Shown: positions 1 through 10,644 of the stretch, piece by piece | Layout of the letters: every line of letters begins with the position of its first letter | Position numbering within the stretch: position 1 is the first letter of the stretch | Assembly (NCBI GenBank): GCA_963719005.1 | Contig: CAVRAR010000007.1 | Span: forward strand, 18,527 to 82,526 | Length of the DNA stretch: 64,000 bases | Reading direction: 5' to 3' | From: G963675935 sp963719005 | GTDB taxonomy: Bacteria > Planctomycetota > Planctomycetia > Pirellulales > Thermoguttaceae | The notes under the pieces: model-generated | Seen by the model: only the letters and a program-made list of their open reading frames with translations | What the model was told of the DNA's origin: nothing | The model's database searches: none | Translations under genes and position numbers: made by a program

Positions 1-1219
1 CTGGCCAGCCGTTGCCCGGTCACATCGGTGCAAATGGCCATGACGCGCTCGGCGCCGTTCTCCTCGGCCAAGCGGCACGAGGCGGCATAACCACCACTGT
101 GCCGAAGACGTCTTGCACTTCCATGCTCTGCGGCGAGCCCGTCGCAAACGCCTGATCCAACATTCGACGACTGAGGGCTTGGTACTCCGGCGTGACGAAA
201 ATCAGGCCGGGCTTTCCGATCAGCGTGTCCCGCGTGTAGCGCGTTCGGTCGTGGTTCACAAACAGCACGTTCGAGTCGCGGTCGAGCACAAGGACGAGGT
301 CGGGGAGGTTTTCCAGAAGGCTGCGCAGCTTGCCTTCGGACTCGCGCAGCGCCTTTTCCGTCTGCCGGCGCTGCGTGGCGTCGCGGGTGATTCCCAGCGC
401 GCCGGTCGGCATTCCGCGATCGTCCCGCAAGTAAGTGGTGGCGACTTCGCACCAGCGCGTGGAGCCTCCTTTTGCCACAAGTTCCAGCTCGATAACCCGC
501 TGCCGCGGCCTGTCTGCCGCGTCGGCGTACTTCCCGCCGAACTCCTCGATCATCGCTTCGCGGACATGCGCCAATGCGGCGGGCGTGGTGATGTCTCGAA
601 TCGACATCGCCGCAGCCTCTTCGGGCGTGTACTGAAACAGACGTTCGGCGGCCGGGCTGACGAAGGAAAACCGCCACTGCTCGATGACGGCGTCGACGAT
701 CTCTGCAACGTCGGCGCCCGCCGCCGCCCGCTCCAGGACCGCGGGCGGAAACTCGACCTTCCAGATCACGTCGGCAACGTTGTCGGCAATCAGGCGGTAG
801 CGCTCGTCGCTGGCACGAATCGCCTCCACCGCCCGCTTCTCCTCGGTAGTATCATGGAAGAAGCCGAGCAGACAGGGCTCGTCATCGAAAGCGATGTAAG
901 TCACCGTGATATCCGCGTAGATGACGCCCCCGTCCTTTCGCAGACACCGCACGTCCCGAGCGCATTTCAGGCGGCGCTCGCTCATCGCCGCGAACAGATC
1001 GAGCACGCGCGGCAGTTCATCGGAGGGATGGATGTCTTTGACCGACAGCGACAGCAACTCCTGCTCGCTGTAACCGAGCATGCGGCAGATCGCCCGGTTG
1101 GCGCGAACCAGTCGCATGCTGCGGATTTCAGCAATAAGGATTCCGTCGGCCGATCCGTCGTAGAGGGCCTGAAGCTCCTTGTTCCGTTGAAGCAACGAAG
1201 CCGTGTCGGAATCGCACAT
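1..1219 (-). CDS. multi-PAS sensory protein, 3' end beyond the window, frameshifted
   Basis: Three successive PAS/PAC modules are visible from the ATG at 1219 (start MCDSDTASLLQ; roughly residues 10-130, 140-290 and 300-400). PAS modules sense ligands or redox state and normally feed a histidine kinase or cyclase output, which is not in the window. A GAGGT Shine-Dalgarno lies about 6 nt upstream. The uninterrupted frame stops at 20, but a PAC-like ending (RVMAICTDVTGQRLA) resumes in another frame near 85-1. Removing one G near 102 and one near 80 restores a plausible WWLCRLVPLAEENGAER reading. The gene therefore appears broken by two one-base insertions and continues off the left edge. No membrane segment is visible in this part. 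Confidence 0.75.
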
Positions 1220-1386
1220 GATGCTACCTCACGGTTTAGGCAGGGCATGGCGCCACCGCCCCCGCTGACAAACGGCCAGTATAGCGTCAGCGGCCGTGTC
1301 TGCATAGCGTCGAAGGAAGTCGGGCCGGGCCGGCCCGTTTCTGATTGCGGAAGCCTCCCGTCGCCGATCGACTGAGAACGGCCAGA

Positions 1387-1428
1387 CAAAAATGGAGGAA
1401 GCCCGCGGCACTGCGCCGCAGGCTTCCT
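1387..1428 (-). terminator. intrinsic terminator of the Cys-rich gene
   Basis: Read on the minus strand, GGAAGCC-t-GCGGC pairs with GCCGC-g-GGCTTCC (1397-1427), followed by TCCATTTTTG. It lies about 60 bp past the stop of the Cys-rich gene. The rest of 1220-1488 shows no gene. Confidence 0.7.
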
Positions 1429-1488
1429 TCGATCCGTCAGGAGGTGTCGTCGTTAGGACGAACCGTTTCCTTGAGCACACCTGGACGT

Positions 1489-2091
1489 CTATCTCGTCAA
1501 CGACAACGCCGTTTCCGGCGGCAACGGAGCCCTTTCCGTCGTCTTGCTCGGCGGGGACGGCGGGGTTGCCGACTTGCCGGGCGCCGACGGCATCTGACCG
1601 TCGCATCTCTCGCTGCCGCAGCAATTAGGGCACGTGTAGACGACCACGCACCTGTAGCACGGCACCATGCAGACGACTTCTTTCTTCTCGAGCACCTTTC
1701 GCGTGCGCACTTTTCCGCACTTCGGCGGGACGCAGCACTTGTTCTTCTCGGCGGCGCAGGGATCGCACTTCTTACCGCATCCCTCGCAACAGGTTGGCTC
1801 GGCGCCGCAATCGCCGCAGCCGTGGCAGCCGTGCCCGCAACTGCAATTGGGCAGCGGGGCGCAGAAATCCTCACACTTCACCACCCAAACCGTTTTTTTC
1901 ACTTCCTTCATCGCACAAACCACGCAGCAGTGCTTTTCGCACGCGCACGCGCAACCGCAATGGGCGCAGTGGTCGGCGGCGCCGCACGTTTGCACTTCCA
2001 TGCAGGTCGCGGGCACTTTGCAGGGCTCGGCGGCAAGGGCCCCGTTGGCGACCAGCCAGCCGACGGCCAGGGATAACGCGAATGTCCTCAT
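1489..2091 (-). CDS. secreted cysteine-rich protein of planctomycete type
   Basis: A 200-residue protein with a clear signal peptide (MRTFALSLAVGWLVANGALA) and about 35 cysteines arranged in CxxC, CC and CxCxC patterns, including GHGCHGCGDCG and CCxxCGKKCDPC. A strong AAGGAGAT Shine-Dalgarno precedes the ATG. Cys-rich secreted or wall proteins are common in Planctomycetes, where disulfide-rich envelope proteins have been described; metal binding is an alternative. No catalytic domain is recognised. The C-terminal 35 residues are Pro/Ser/Thr-rich and low in Cys. It is downstream of the porin on the same strand, with a 20-bp palindrome between them that may serve as an operator. Confidence 0.8.
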   Translation of the reverse strand: MRTFALSLAVGWLVANGALAAEPCKVPATCMEVQTCGAADHCAHCGCACACEKHCCVVCAMKEVKKTVWVVKCEDFCAPLPNCSCGHGCHGCGDCGAEPTCCEGCGKKCDPCAAEKNKCCVPPKCGKVRTRKVLEKKEVVCMVPCYRCVVVYTCPNCCGSERCDGQMPSAPGKSATPPSPPSKTTERAPLPPETALSLTR

Positions 2092-2110
2092 CCTTGTATC
2101 TCCTTCTAGT

Positions 2111-2130
2111 TCGTGTCGAATCGGACACGA
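2111..2130. promoter_or_regulatory. 20-bp palindrome upstream of the Cys-rich gene
   Basis: TCGTGTC-gaatcg-GACACGA is a perfect 7-bp inverted repeat about 20 nt upstream of the Cys-rich start codon and about 50 bp after the porin stop. It has no T-tract, so an operator or mRNA stem is more likely than a terminator. Confidence 0.4.
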
Positions 2131-2181
2131 TCGGTTAGGTTCTGTTCCGGTAATCGCAAAGCGTCCCGTTCCAACTTCCGC

Positions 2182-3777
2182 TTAGAAGTCGATCTGGGCT
2201 CTCATTTCGTACACGCTTAGGTAGTTGGGTGACGTATGCACTCCGCCCTGGGATCCCAAGGAGCCAGTCTGAGTGTCAATTTCCGTCGAGTATACGTAGT
2301 TGAACATCAGCTTCGTGAACGGGTTGAGATACCAGCTCAGGCCGATCGTGTGGTTCGAGAATCGGCTGGCCATCGCCGACGAGCTGACGCCGTTGGCGCT
2401 GGCGATACCTGCCGTGCTAAGCGCGTCGGTGAAGTCGATGTTGTCCCAACGGTAAGCGACTTCCCAGGCGCCCTTGCCGGTGCACACGCAACCGTCTTCG
2501 TCGCGAACGCGGAAGAAGTTCTCGAACGGCTTAACGCGGGTCCAGCAAGCCATGTTGCGGTCATAAACCCGGTTCTCGCCGGTCAGGAAATAGCTCGTCT
2601 GGATGTAAAACGCGTTGATCGGGCTGGATGTGCCGTTGAGCTTCGTGGCGTAGGCTCCGGCATACTCCGATTGCACAGAGAATGGACCGTAGACCCAAGC
2701 CAATTCGCCGCCGAGTTGGGTGACGTAATCGACGTTGGTCATGGTGAAGTTGTAAGGCAATCCGAGGTGCGACTCTTCGGGGCGAGTATCGGGGCCCTTG
2801 GCCAACGGGTACTCGTTCGCCCAAGCCTTCTGGTAGTTGCCAGCCAGGCCGACGTGGAACAGCCCGCGGCCGTTCGTGCATTCGTCGTACCACGGCAGCC
2901 AGGTGACGCGGCCGGCCAGGGTGCTGGCATCGTAGTTGTGGCTGTCTTGGAAGATCATGCCGCCGTCGCCGCCGGCCGAGCAGAACCCGCCCAACTCCCA
3001 CAGCGTATCCTGGTTCTCGTTGAAGTGGTCGAACGCCATGACGCCGATGTGACGGTCGGGCGAGATCATGTCGGTGTTCGCGCGCTCCATGAACGTCGTG
3101 TAAAGATCGCTCGTCGTGGCTTCCATGCCGAAGGGCTCGTAGAAGTTGCCGATGCGAAGGTGGCCGATCATCGGCAATTCATTGATCTGAAGAAACACGT
3201 CTTTTGCCTGAACGGATGCGGCCTGCACCGTGGATACGGAGGACGTGTACGAATCGGTGGGGGTGGCCGCATTGTTCGTATTGGTGCCGGAGATGTCGAA
3301 TTCGGCTTTATACTGGATGACGTTGAATCCGCCGCCCTGCAAACATAGATAAAGCCGGCGGAATTCGACGCCGTTCGACTCCGGCCTTACGGCCTGGTTC
3401 CAGCCGGCGTAGTTGCCGACCTGGCTGAAACTGGCGGTGTCCAACTGGATGCGCCCGCACGGCGTGCAGGTCATTTTTCCGTCCGCCGCCGCCTTGTCGG
3501 CCTTCGCGGCGTCCTCCATTTTCTTCAACGCCTTTTCCAAGTCGGCCACGCGACCGGCAAGCGTCGCGTTGTCGGCGTTGACATCGTCCGAGACGAATTG
3601 ATTCTCTACGGCCGGCGTTGTGGGCGGCGTGCGAGCCAAATCGGGCGCGGCATTGTAACCCGTGTTTCCGGCCGTTCCCGTCGCGGATCCCTCCTGGCAC
3701 CAAGCGATACCATCGGTTCCGCAGACAGCCGTGACGGCCAGCATCAGCACCAGCCGGTGACAAATACGCTTCTGCAT
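2182..3777 (-). CDS. phosphate-selective porin O/P-like outer-membrane channel
   Basis: A 531-residue exported protein. The start is set at ATG 3777 (MQKRICHRLVLMLAVTAVCG), which gives a signal peptide and a G-rich Shine-Dalgarno; upstream in-frame codons look non-coding. A short coiled coil (NATLAGRVADLEKALKKMED) after the signal peptide is followed by an alternating-residue beta-barrel ending in a terminal Phe (YEMRAQIDF), as expected for an outer-membrane porin. The layout, with periplasmic coiled coil then barrel, matches the OprO/OprP-like porins abundant in planctomycetes. Substrate specificity cannot be read from the sequence. The frame is intact, unlike the genes upstream. Confidence 0.8.
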   Translation of the reverse strand: MQKRICHRLVLMLAVTAVCGTDGIAWCQEGSATGTAGNTGYNAAPDLARTPPTTPAVENQFVSDDVNADNATLAGRVADLEKALKKMEDAAKADKAAADGKMTCTPCGRIQLDTASFSQVGNYAGWNQAVRPESNGVEFRRLYLCLQGGGFNVIQYKAEFDISGTNTNNAATPTDSYTSSVSTVQAASVQAKDVFLQINELPMIGHLRIGNFYEPFGMEATTSDLYTTFMERANTDMISPDRHIGVMAFDHFNENQDTLWELGGFCSAGGDGGMIFQDSHNYDASTLAGRVTWLPWYDECTNGRGLFHVGLAGNYQKAWANEYPLAKGPDTRPEESHLGLPYNFTMTNVDYVTQLGGELAWVYGPFSVQSEYAGAYATKLNGTSSPINAFYIQTSYFLTGENRVYDRNMACWTRVKPFENFFRVRDEDGCVCTGKGAWEVAYRWDNIDFTDALSTAGIASANGVSSSAMASRFSNHTIGLSWYLNPFTKLMFNYVYSTEIDTQTGSLGSQGGVHTSPNYLSVYEMRAQIDF

Positions 3778-4038
3778 CGTAATCCCCCCAAAGCAAGTAA
3801 AAAGGACCGTTTCTCCAAGTAAAATCGCTCTTCTCAACAACTCCAAAATCCTCCCGTCGTCCGGCACAACCGGCGCATCGAGAGTCCTAGGAATAACTCT
3901 CGGGAAGCGACGGCCGGGGGAATCAGTTAGAGAAGCGTTAGGCCCCGTTACCGGACACGGAACCGACGGCCGCCGCTGACACAACCGGAATAGGCGTCAG
4001 AACCCGACGACCGGTCACGAAAAATGTCGCATAAACGT

Positions 4039-4339
4039 TCATCTTTGCCCAGTCGATAACGCCCGTCGCAGAATCGCTAACACGACCAGCGCCGGTATCA
4101 GCAGCAAGAACAGACGTGGCCAGCGCACGATCACGATCGAGAGCCACCGGCAGCACGACTAAGAGCCAGCCGGGAAGCCGTTGAACGTCCTCGTAGGCGA
4201 GCCAAGCGGCCAGCAGCAACGCCCCCATCCGGCCGAAAAACGCCAGCTCGATCGCCATTTCGTCCGGCCGCCAAAACCGAATCGCCACGGCAGCCAGCAG
4301 GAACAGGACGGCGGCGACTCCAAGAATGCGGCGTTGCAT
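4039..4339 (-). CDS. small membrane protein, last gene of the MoxR operon (one-base insertion)
   Basis: Starts at ATG 4339 (MQRRILGVAAVLFLLAAVAIRFW), nine bases after the stop of the pseudoprotease/hydrolase gene. One transmembrane helix is followed by FFGRMGALLLAAWLAYEDV and then, after dropping one G near 4150, by LSIVIVRWPRLFLLLIPALV, giving three helices and ending at the TGA at 4039. The length of 301 bp is 3n+1, consistent with a single inserted base. Without the correction the frame runs on in poor coding sequence to 3938. The family is unrecognised; its position at the end of the operon suggests an accessory to the envelope-protein system. Confidence 0.55.
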
Positions 4340-4348
4340 GTCCCCTGC

Positions 4349-6430
4349 TCAGATCCGGTCCAGCGTGTCGATCCATCGCACCAGTTCCGCCAGTTCCGCC
4401 GCGTTGAGATAGCGCGGCGTCGCGCCGAGGCTCTTCACCACGACCGGAATCTTCTCTTGACGCATCGTGGCGACCGCCAATTCGATCAGTTTGGCGAACG
4501 GCGACTTGGCTGCCGATGCCACATAGACGGCCAGGCGATGAGCCGGATCGTTCTCCGGCGGCGGGGTCAGCGGCGCCGCTTCAACCGCGGCCACGGCGCG
4601 AATCAATTCCCTGATTGTTGAAAGCCGACAAGAACGCGATCGATCCGCCGCTCTCGTGGCCATGAACCACAACCCGAGTCGGATCGACGCGATACTTCAA
4701 GCTGACGTCCGCCAGCAGCCGATCGACCAGGGCCACGTCGGTCGGGCATCCAGGCGGCCGGATTCGACGATTTCGGCGCCACCAGGATCAGCCCGTAGCG
4801 GTCGCAAAGCGGCTTCCACTGGGCCAGCAGTTGCTTCCAATCGAATCCGCCGCGGCCATGCAGCCAGACCACCACGCCGCGAGGCGAGCCTGACGCCGGC
4901 ACATCGGGCACGTAGCCCCAAACGTCGTTCGGGTATTCCGGCGTTTTCATCGACAACGCTCCCACGTGCGTCGTAGCGGTCTCGACCCTCTTGTGAACGC
5001 CCGTCGCCGCCGGCAACTCGGTCGGCGGCAACGCCTCGGGAAGCGGCGCGAGCACGATCTTGAGCTTGCGCACCGACTCGTCCCGCCGCAACTCGATTTC
5101 GACGGCCGCGCCCGGCTCCAGCGAGCCGATTTTCTCGATCATTTCGATTCGCCCACGGATCGGTTTTCCATCGAGCGAAAGGAGCGTGTCGCCGGCGGCG
5201 ATTCCCGCCGCGGCGGCCGGGCCTTTCGGATATACGTAGCGGACGGTCACGCCCTTCTCCTCGGCCGTGCGCATGGGAAGGATGCCGAGGAAGCCATGCT
5301 GGAAGGGTTCGAGTTTTTCGGCCAATGTGATCTCGCGTTCGAGCCGCTGCTCGCCTCGCAGAACCGTCAGTCGCATCTTGTCGCCCGCGTAGTGCCGGCC
5401 GATCGCCACTTTGACCTCCGCGGCGCGACTGATCGGACGGCCGTCGATTTCAACGATCCGATCGCCGGCCTTGATGCCGGCCGCGGTGGCGGGACATTTC
5501 GGATGGCACGCGGCGATGACCGCCGGGCCGGTGTAGAGGTTGGGGCCCTTCAGGATCACGCCGGCAACACCGGAATGCAGGTCTTCCCCCTTCTCCAGCC
5601 GCGGCAAGACCTGCCGGATGTGTTCCATCGGAATGGCGAAGCCGATTCCCGAGTCGTACCATTCCATGCCGGCGACTCCGCCGGCGGCATCGGGCGAAAG
5701 CGGAACCAGGATGCCCATCACTCGGCCGCGGACGTCCACCAGCGGCCCGCCGTAGTTGTTCGGCGAAACGGCGGCGTCGGTCTGAATGGCCTTGCCCCAG
5801 ATTCGATCGACCGCGCTGAGAATTCCAACCGCCATGTTGGGCCGCTCGCTCTCGAAAGTCCGGCCGACCGCGATCGCCCACTGACCGACGCGCATCTCGC
5901 GCTGCGGCGCAATTTCGCACACCGGCAGCGGCTTGTCCGCCTCGATCTTCAACAGCACGAGCATGCGCGAGTGATCGGTGGCCACCAGTTTGGCCGACTT
6001 GCGTTGGCCGTCGGCCAGGCGCACGAGAATCGACGCGGGTTTATTGACGAAGTTGAACGCGCTGGAAATGATATAGCCGCGGGGATCGACGGCAAGGCCC
6101 GTCGTCGGGCCGGTTCCAAACAGCACCCCTTCGACCTTCTCCATCGCCGCCGACGGTCTCGATCTGCACGACCGACGGCGCCACGCGATTGACGGCGGCC
6201 TCGAACGCGGCCTGTTCTTGCGAGTCGGCGTCGCCCGCCCGCAGCGCCGCCGCCTGACAAAGGATTGCCGCGAACAGCAGCAAGCAACCTCGCGGAACAG
6301 TAATGCGGCGCCCCTTAACGCCCCACGACTGCGGTCGCGGGGGGGAGTCGCGGCGTTCGTCGCCCCCGCGACCGCAGTCGCGGGGCGTTGCGACGCGGCT
6401 ACTCTCCCGATTATCAATAATCTCTATCAT
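4349..6430 (-). CDS. trypsin-fold PDZ pseudoprotease with C-terminal alpha/beta-hydrolase domain (frameshifted)
   Basis: Starts at ATG 6430 in a 4-bp ATGA overlap with the upstream gene. Order: N-terminal palindrome-derived tract, signal peptide (GCLLLFAAILCQAAALRAG), degenerate trypsin-like domain, two PDZ domains and an esterase-like domain (VVVWLHGRGGFDW, later HESGG nucleophile region and a helical C-terminus ending RWIDTLDRI). The protease triad is lost: the His loop reads SSAFNFVN, the Asp loop DHSRMLVLL and the Ser loop SPNNYGGP instead of GNSGGP. A scaffold or peptide-binding role is therefore inferred. Three one-base insertions (about 6150, 4745 and 4612) break the frame; the total of 2082 bp is divisible by three, as three insertions require. 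Confidence 0.7.
6321..6385. repeat. palindromic repeat inside the N-terminal coding region
   Basis: Two arms of about 23 bp (6321-6344 and 6363-6385, core ACTGCGGTCGCGGGGG) form a near-perfect inverted repeat. It lies in frame between the start codon and signal peptide of the pseudoprotease/hydrolase gene. Confidence 0.8.
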
Positions 6431-7532
6431 GGTTGTCCCTTCTTCGGCGGGCCGACGTCGCGAGCCGGCCGCAGCGTGAATTGCAGCAACTCCTGGCCGC
6501 GAAGCACCGTCAGCTTGACCTCGTCCTCGTAGTCGATGTATTCGAGGTCCGATCGCAGTGCCTTGCACGATTGGATCAGGTGGTCGCCCGACAGAACGAT
6601 CAGATCGTCGGGCCGAATGCCGGCCTTGGCGGCGGGCGAGCCGGGCTGCACGCGATCGACGAACGGCGGCGTCCGTTCCAACACGTCCGGCACCAACACG
6701 ATGCCCAACGACGCCAGATCGAGCGACCGCCGCGGTTTCTTTTCGGCCTCGGGATCGCGCTGGCGCGACGAACTTGCCCGCCCGAATCTCTTCGACCGAG
6801 CGGCGAAGCTCGTCGATCGGGACGGCGTAGTTCAGCCAGGTGTTGTTCAGCGAGTTGCGGAGTTCCTTGCCCAACATGCCGATCAATTCGCCGCGGCGCG
6901 TGACCAGCGCGCCGCCCGCGGCGCCGGGATTGTTCGTGGTCACGTCGAGCACGTAGACCGGGCCGCGATACGGAGTCTCGAAGACGCCTCGCCGGGCCTC
7001 CAGCCGCGCAATCACCGAGATCGTCCCCCGCTGAACGCTCACCGGCTCATCGCCGACGGCGACGCCGAAGAGGTTGCTGAAGGCCAGCACGCGGGCGCCC
7101 TCCTCGGCCTTCACCGCCTTCTGGAGATCGAAATAGGGAAGCTCGCTGCCGCCGATCTTCAGCACGGCGATTTCGAGTCGCGGGTCGGCGCCCACCAGTT
7201 TCGCCTCGAAGCGGCGGCCGTCGGCCAACACGGCGGTGATGTAGTCGGTGTCGAGCACGTAGCTGTAGGCCGTGAGGATGTGGCCGCTCGGGCGAAATGA
7301 GCATTCCGCTCTGATAGGCTTCCATGCCGCGGAATCCGCCCGCCCCGTAGATTTTGACGATCTTCGGCTGAACCTGTCCGATCGTGTCGGATATCGAGGC
7401 GGAAGCGGCGGAGGCGACGGAGGCGAAAAGGAACGGCAGAAGCAGGAACCATAAGTACCGAGCCGCGCTCGTTCGGCGATGTTCTTTTTCACTAGCGGAA
7501 GACGTTTCGCAACGGGCCTTTTCACTTGGCAT
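6427..7532 (-). CDS. secreted trypsin-fold PDZ pseudoprotease (frameshifted)
   Basis: Starts at ATG 7532, overlapping the upstream stop by 11 bp and preceded by GGAAGG. The signal peptide (RYLWFLLLPFLFASVASA) is followed by a trypsin-like domain and one C-terminal PDZ domain (VDRVQPGSPAAKAGIRPDD). The expected catalytic His and Ser are replaced: the His loop reads ILTAYSYVLD and the Ser loop NNPGAAGGALV, so proteolysis is unlikely. Two one-base insertions (about 7285 and 6772) interrupt the frame; 1106 bp is 3n+2, as two insertions predict. It lies between an active protease gene and a second pseudoprotease gene, so the three probably work together in the envelope. Confidence 0.7.
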
Positions 7533-9444
7533 CCTTCCGCCCCCCTTTCCGCTTCTCCACCTTGAATTCATCGATCTTGAACACGGCGAAAGGCCGGTCG
7601 CCGAAATGGACCGCGATTCGACCCGGCACCAGACGGCCGTCCGTCTGGCGATAGTCGGAGAAGTAGACTTCGCAGGGGTCGGAGTTTTCGTCGGGAAAGA
7701 ACTCGATCGCCAGCAGATCGCCTTCGGCGGGATCGAAGTAGAATCGACATTCCACTCCCTTGTGCGTGCCGTCCAATACGTCGACCAGCCCGGCGTGGCC
7801 GACCAGCGGCGCCGCGCCGAGCGTAGCGGATTTCGCCGAATCGCGCGAGCCCTTCGCTGGCGAGTCTTCGCCAGAGGTAGAGGGCCGCGAACAGCCCGCC
7901 GCTGTCGGGCGGGGCGAGCGACGCCGACAAGTTGTCGCCCGCCGTCCAGTGTTGCTCGCCTGATGGGCACCTTCAGCGATACGCCCTCGTCGCCGATTTG
8001 CAGGCGGAATCGCCCCTTCTCCAGCGGACCCGACAGCGTCCAAGGGCCGCCGCCGAGGTTCGCCCGCGCGTTCCACGCCTTCCAAACCCGCTCTTGGTTC
8101 AAGCGTATTGAAGTAGTAATTGGCGAAACCACGTTTCTCCACGAAGTGCTTCTTGACGACCTCCGGCAGGGGCGGCTCGACGTGCGGCGGCACGGCCTGC
8201 GGCTTCTTCGCCGGCTTCTTTCCGTCCTTGCCGGGCGGCAGAGGTTTCTTCGGCTTTTCGTCGGGCTTGGGAATCGGCATCGGCTGGTTCGGCGGACCGC
8301 CCGCCGGCCATCTCGATCAATTCGCTCTCGCTATGCGCCGCCCGCAAGACGGACCAAGACGTCGTACTGCTTCCCCTCGTGGCGGTAGCTCAGCGGCACG
8401 CGCCAGCCCTTCGGCAGAATGCCCAAGATGTTCTTGAACCCATTGGCGGTCGAGATCGCTCGCCCGGCGAAGCTGAGGATTTCGTCGTCGCGGCGAAGTC
8501 CGCGGCGGTAGGCGTCGGAGGTTTCGACGATGTCGGTCACGACGGGGCGGCCGCCCTCGTCGCTGGCCACCTCGGCGCCGAGCGTGGCGTGATCGGCGAT
8601 GCGGCCGCCGCGAAGCGCTCCGAGAAAGTTCTTGATCTGGTTGATCGAGATGGCGTAGGCCGCGCCGACGTTCACCCGGCCGCGCTTCTCGAACGACGCA
8701 CGGCCGTTGATGCCGATCAGCCGTCCTTCGGCGTCGAACAGCGGGCCGCCCGAGTTGCCGGGGTTGATCGAGGCGTCGGTTTGCAGGCAGTCGGTGTACT
8801 CCAGCAACTCCCGCTTATCGGCCCCCTTTTGGTAGCGATGCACGGCGGAAATGATTCCGTACGTGACCGTGGGCTGAAAATCGACGGCCAGCAGGAAGGG
8901 ATTGCCCATGGCGAAGACCGAGTCGCCCACGCACGTCTTGTCGGTGTCGCCAAGTTCGGCGTAGGGGAACTCGTCGCGGCCGAAGAGCTTGACGAGGGCC
9001 ACGTCGCCGGTGGGATCGAGGCCGACGAGGACGGCGTCGTACGCCTTTCCGTCGGCCATGCCGCATTGCATCGCCTTGCCGCAGGGCAGAGCGACGTGGA
9101 AATTGGTCAAGGCGTAGCCGTCGGGCGAAATGACCACGCCCGAGCCGCCCCCCTGCCCGCTGCTCATGAAGATCGGCGAGCACGCAGTCTTTGGCCTTGC
9201 TCATAACGGCAATCCGCCGCGCCTCGGCCTCGAGCATCGCCGCGGGCGGCTCGGCAAGGACACGCCCCGCGTCTGCAAACAACACCGTGAGAAGAAGGAG
9301 ACCGGCTCCCGCGAACGCCCAAGCCCCGCGGTGTGCCACTGCTTGGAACAAGCAGTGCCCAAACTGCCGACACGACTCGGCACTGCTTCTGCGAAGCAGT
9401 GGCACACTGTTTATCTCGCGATTTTCCATTTCACCCGAGTTCAT
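7522..9444 (-). CDS. secreted trypsin-like serine protease with PDZ and C-terminal extension (frameshifted)
   Basis: Starts at ATG 9444 in an ATGA overlap. After a palindrome-derived N-terminal tract and signal peptide (FAGAGLLLLTVLFADAG) comes a HtrA/DegP-like domain with an intact triad: His in LTNFHVA, Asp in TGDVALVK, Ser in NPGNSGGPLFD. A PDZ domain follows. The uninterrupted frame stops at 8331, but coding-like sequence continues through neighbouring frames (HSESELIEMAGG, then PPNQPMPIPKP, GFANYYFN, and LVGHAGLVDVL...FSDYRQTDGR) to 7522, so I read one fused protein with about six one-base insertions (1923 bp, divisible by three). If this is wrong, 7522-8330 is a separate gene without a clear start. 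Confidence 0.65.
9332..9406. repeat. palindromic repeat, TGTGCCACTGCTT family, copy 1
   Basis: TGTGCCACTGCTT (9332-9344) and AAGCAGTGGCACA (9394-9406) form the outer arms. The element lies in frame between the start codon and signal peptide of the protease gene. Copy 2 is at 11721-11795. Confidence 0.85.
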
Positions 9445-10632
9445 TTGCTGACCCTCGCGTTGCACAACAGCAGGTGATCGCTCCGATTGATGCCGTCCTC
9501 GAAATCGACCAGGATGGTCAAGCGGCGAACGCCGGTCACGTCGAGATCGATCGGCCGCGGGGCGTCGCTGCCGGCGAACGCGGCCTCGAAGAGGACTTTA
9601 TCATCGCCTCGCACCACCAGCCGCACCCTTCCGCCCGGGCGCACGGCGTCGGCGATTCCCGCCACGGCCAAGAAGCGGCTGAACCGTTCCGGCAGACGAT
9701 AGACCAGTTCGGTGCGGCTGTGCAGGGCAATGCCCTTCTGATAGTCAACGCGTCCCAGCCGCAGCACGGGCGAGTCGAACCCGCGATCAAAACGCGGGGC
9801 ATAGAACTGCTTCATCGCGGCCGACGGCTCGCGCACGCCGAAGTACGGGGTCCAGGCGATCGAATCGGGCTTCAAGTCGCTGAGGTAAAGCAGCTTGCCC
9901 GCCGAAAAGTCGATCCTGGCGACGTTCTCGCACGGTTGCGACACGCTTACCCCCGCCGGCGTCGTCCACTGCAACTTCTCGCCCAACGAAACCGAACGCA
10001 CCAGCCACAGCGAGCCGGCCGCGTCGGTGATGCGGCAGATCGCCGGCGGCATCTCGGCCGGGGGACCGTGGTGATAGGCGAACCCGAAGACCTTCGCCCG
10101 TTTTACCGGCAGGACTTTGCCGTCGAGATCGAAACGGACGACGTTTTCCGTCACGTCGTGGAGGATGCCCTTCTGATAATCGAGACCGCCGCCGCTGCGA
10201 ACGATCAGCAGGTCGGCATCGGTTTTCATGCGCGTCAGCCGCGACCAGTCGGATTGCAGCTCGGCCGATTGCGAGCGCGCCGCACAAGACGGTTTGCACC
10301 ATGTCCGCCGGCGCTTCGACGACTTCTCCATCGGCCAGGGTGATCCGGGCGCGGCTTCCGTCGGCGACGTACTGCCTCGCCTCGACGACCGATCCGTCGG
10401 CCAATTGCACGACGACGGCCGCCGCGCCCGCGGCAGGCCCAGGCTTCTCTTTCGGCAAGACCGTCAACAGATTCGCCGTTGGAATCGACACCCTTCCGCT
10501 TCCCGCGGCGAGCGTCAATCGCTGTGGCGTCAGTTCGACGATGGGGCCGACGACGGTCCGGCCGTCGAGCGTCGCCGCCTCGAACGAGGGCGTTGCAGAA
10601 GTCAACAGGAGTGCGAGAAAGATGCCGTTCAT
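9441..10632 (-). CDS. secreted NPCBM-domain protein (one-base insertion)
   Basis: Starts at ATG 10632 (MNGIFLALLLTSATPSFEA), 12 bases after the upstream stop. The N-terminal part has short beta repeats (LDGRTVVGPIVELTPQRLTL; VVVQLADGSVVEARQY). The C-terminal half resembles an NPCBM/NEW2 carbohydrate-binding fold (DYQKGIALHSRTELVYRLPERFSRFLAVAGI and INRSDHLLLCNARV). One frame change near 10265 and a length of 3n+1 imply a single inserted base. The protein is probably extracytoplasmic and binds glycan or peptidoglycan-like material. It ends in an ATGA overlap with the protease gene, consistent with coupled translation. Confidence 0.7.
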
Positions 10633-10644
10633 GTGGCTGACCGT

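Noticed and set aside
113..1375. 420-codon plus-strand frame opposite the PAS gene
   Set aside because: It is the high-GC antisense shadow of the PAS gene; no Shine-Dalgarno or recognisable domain.
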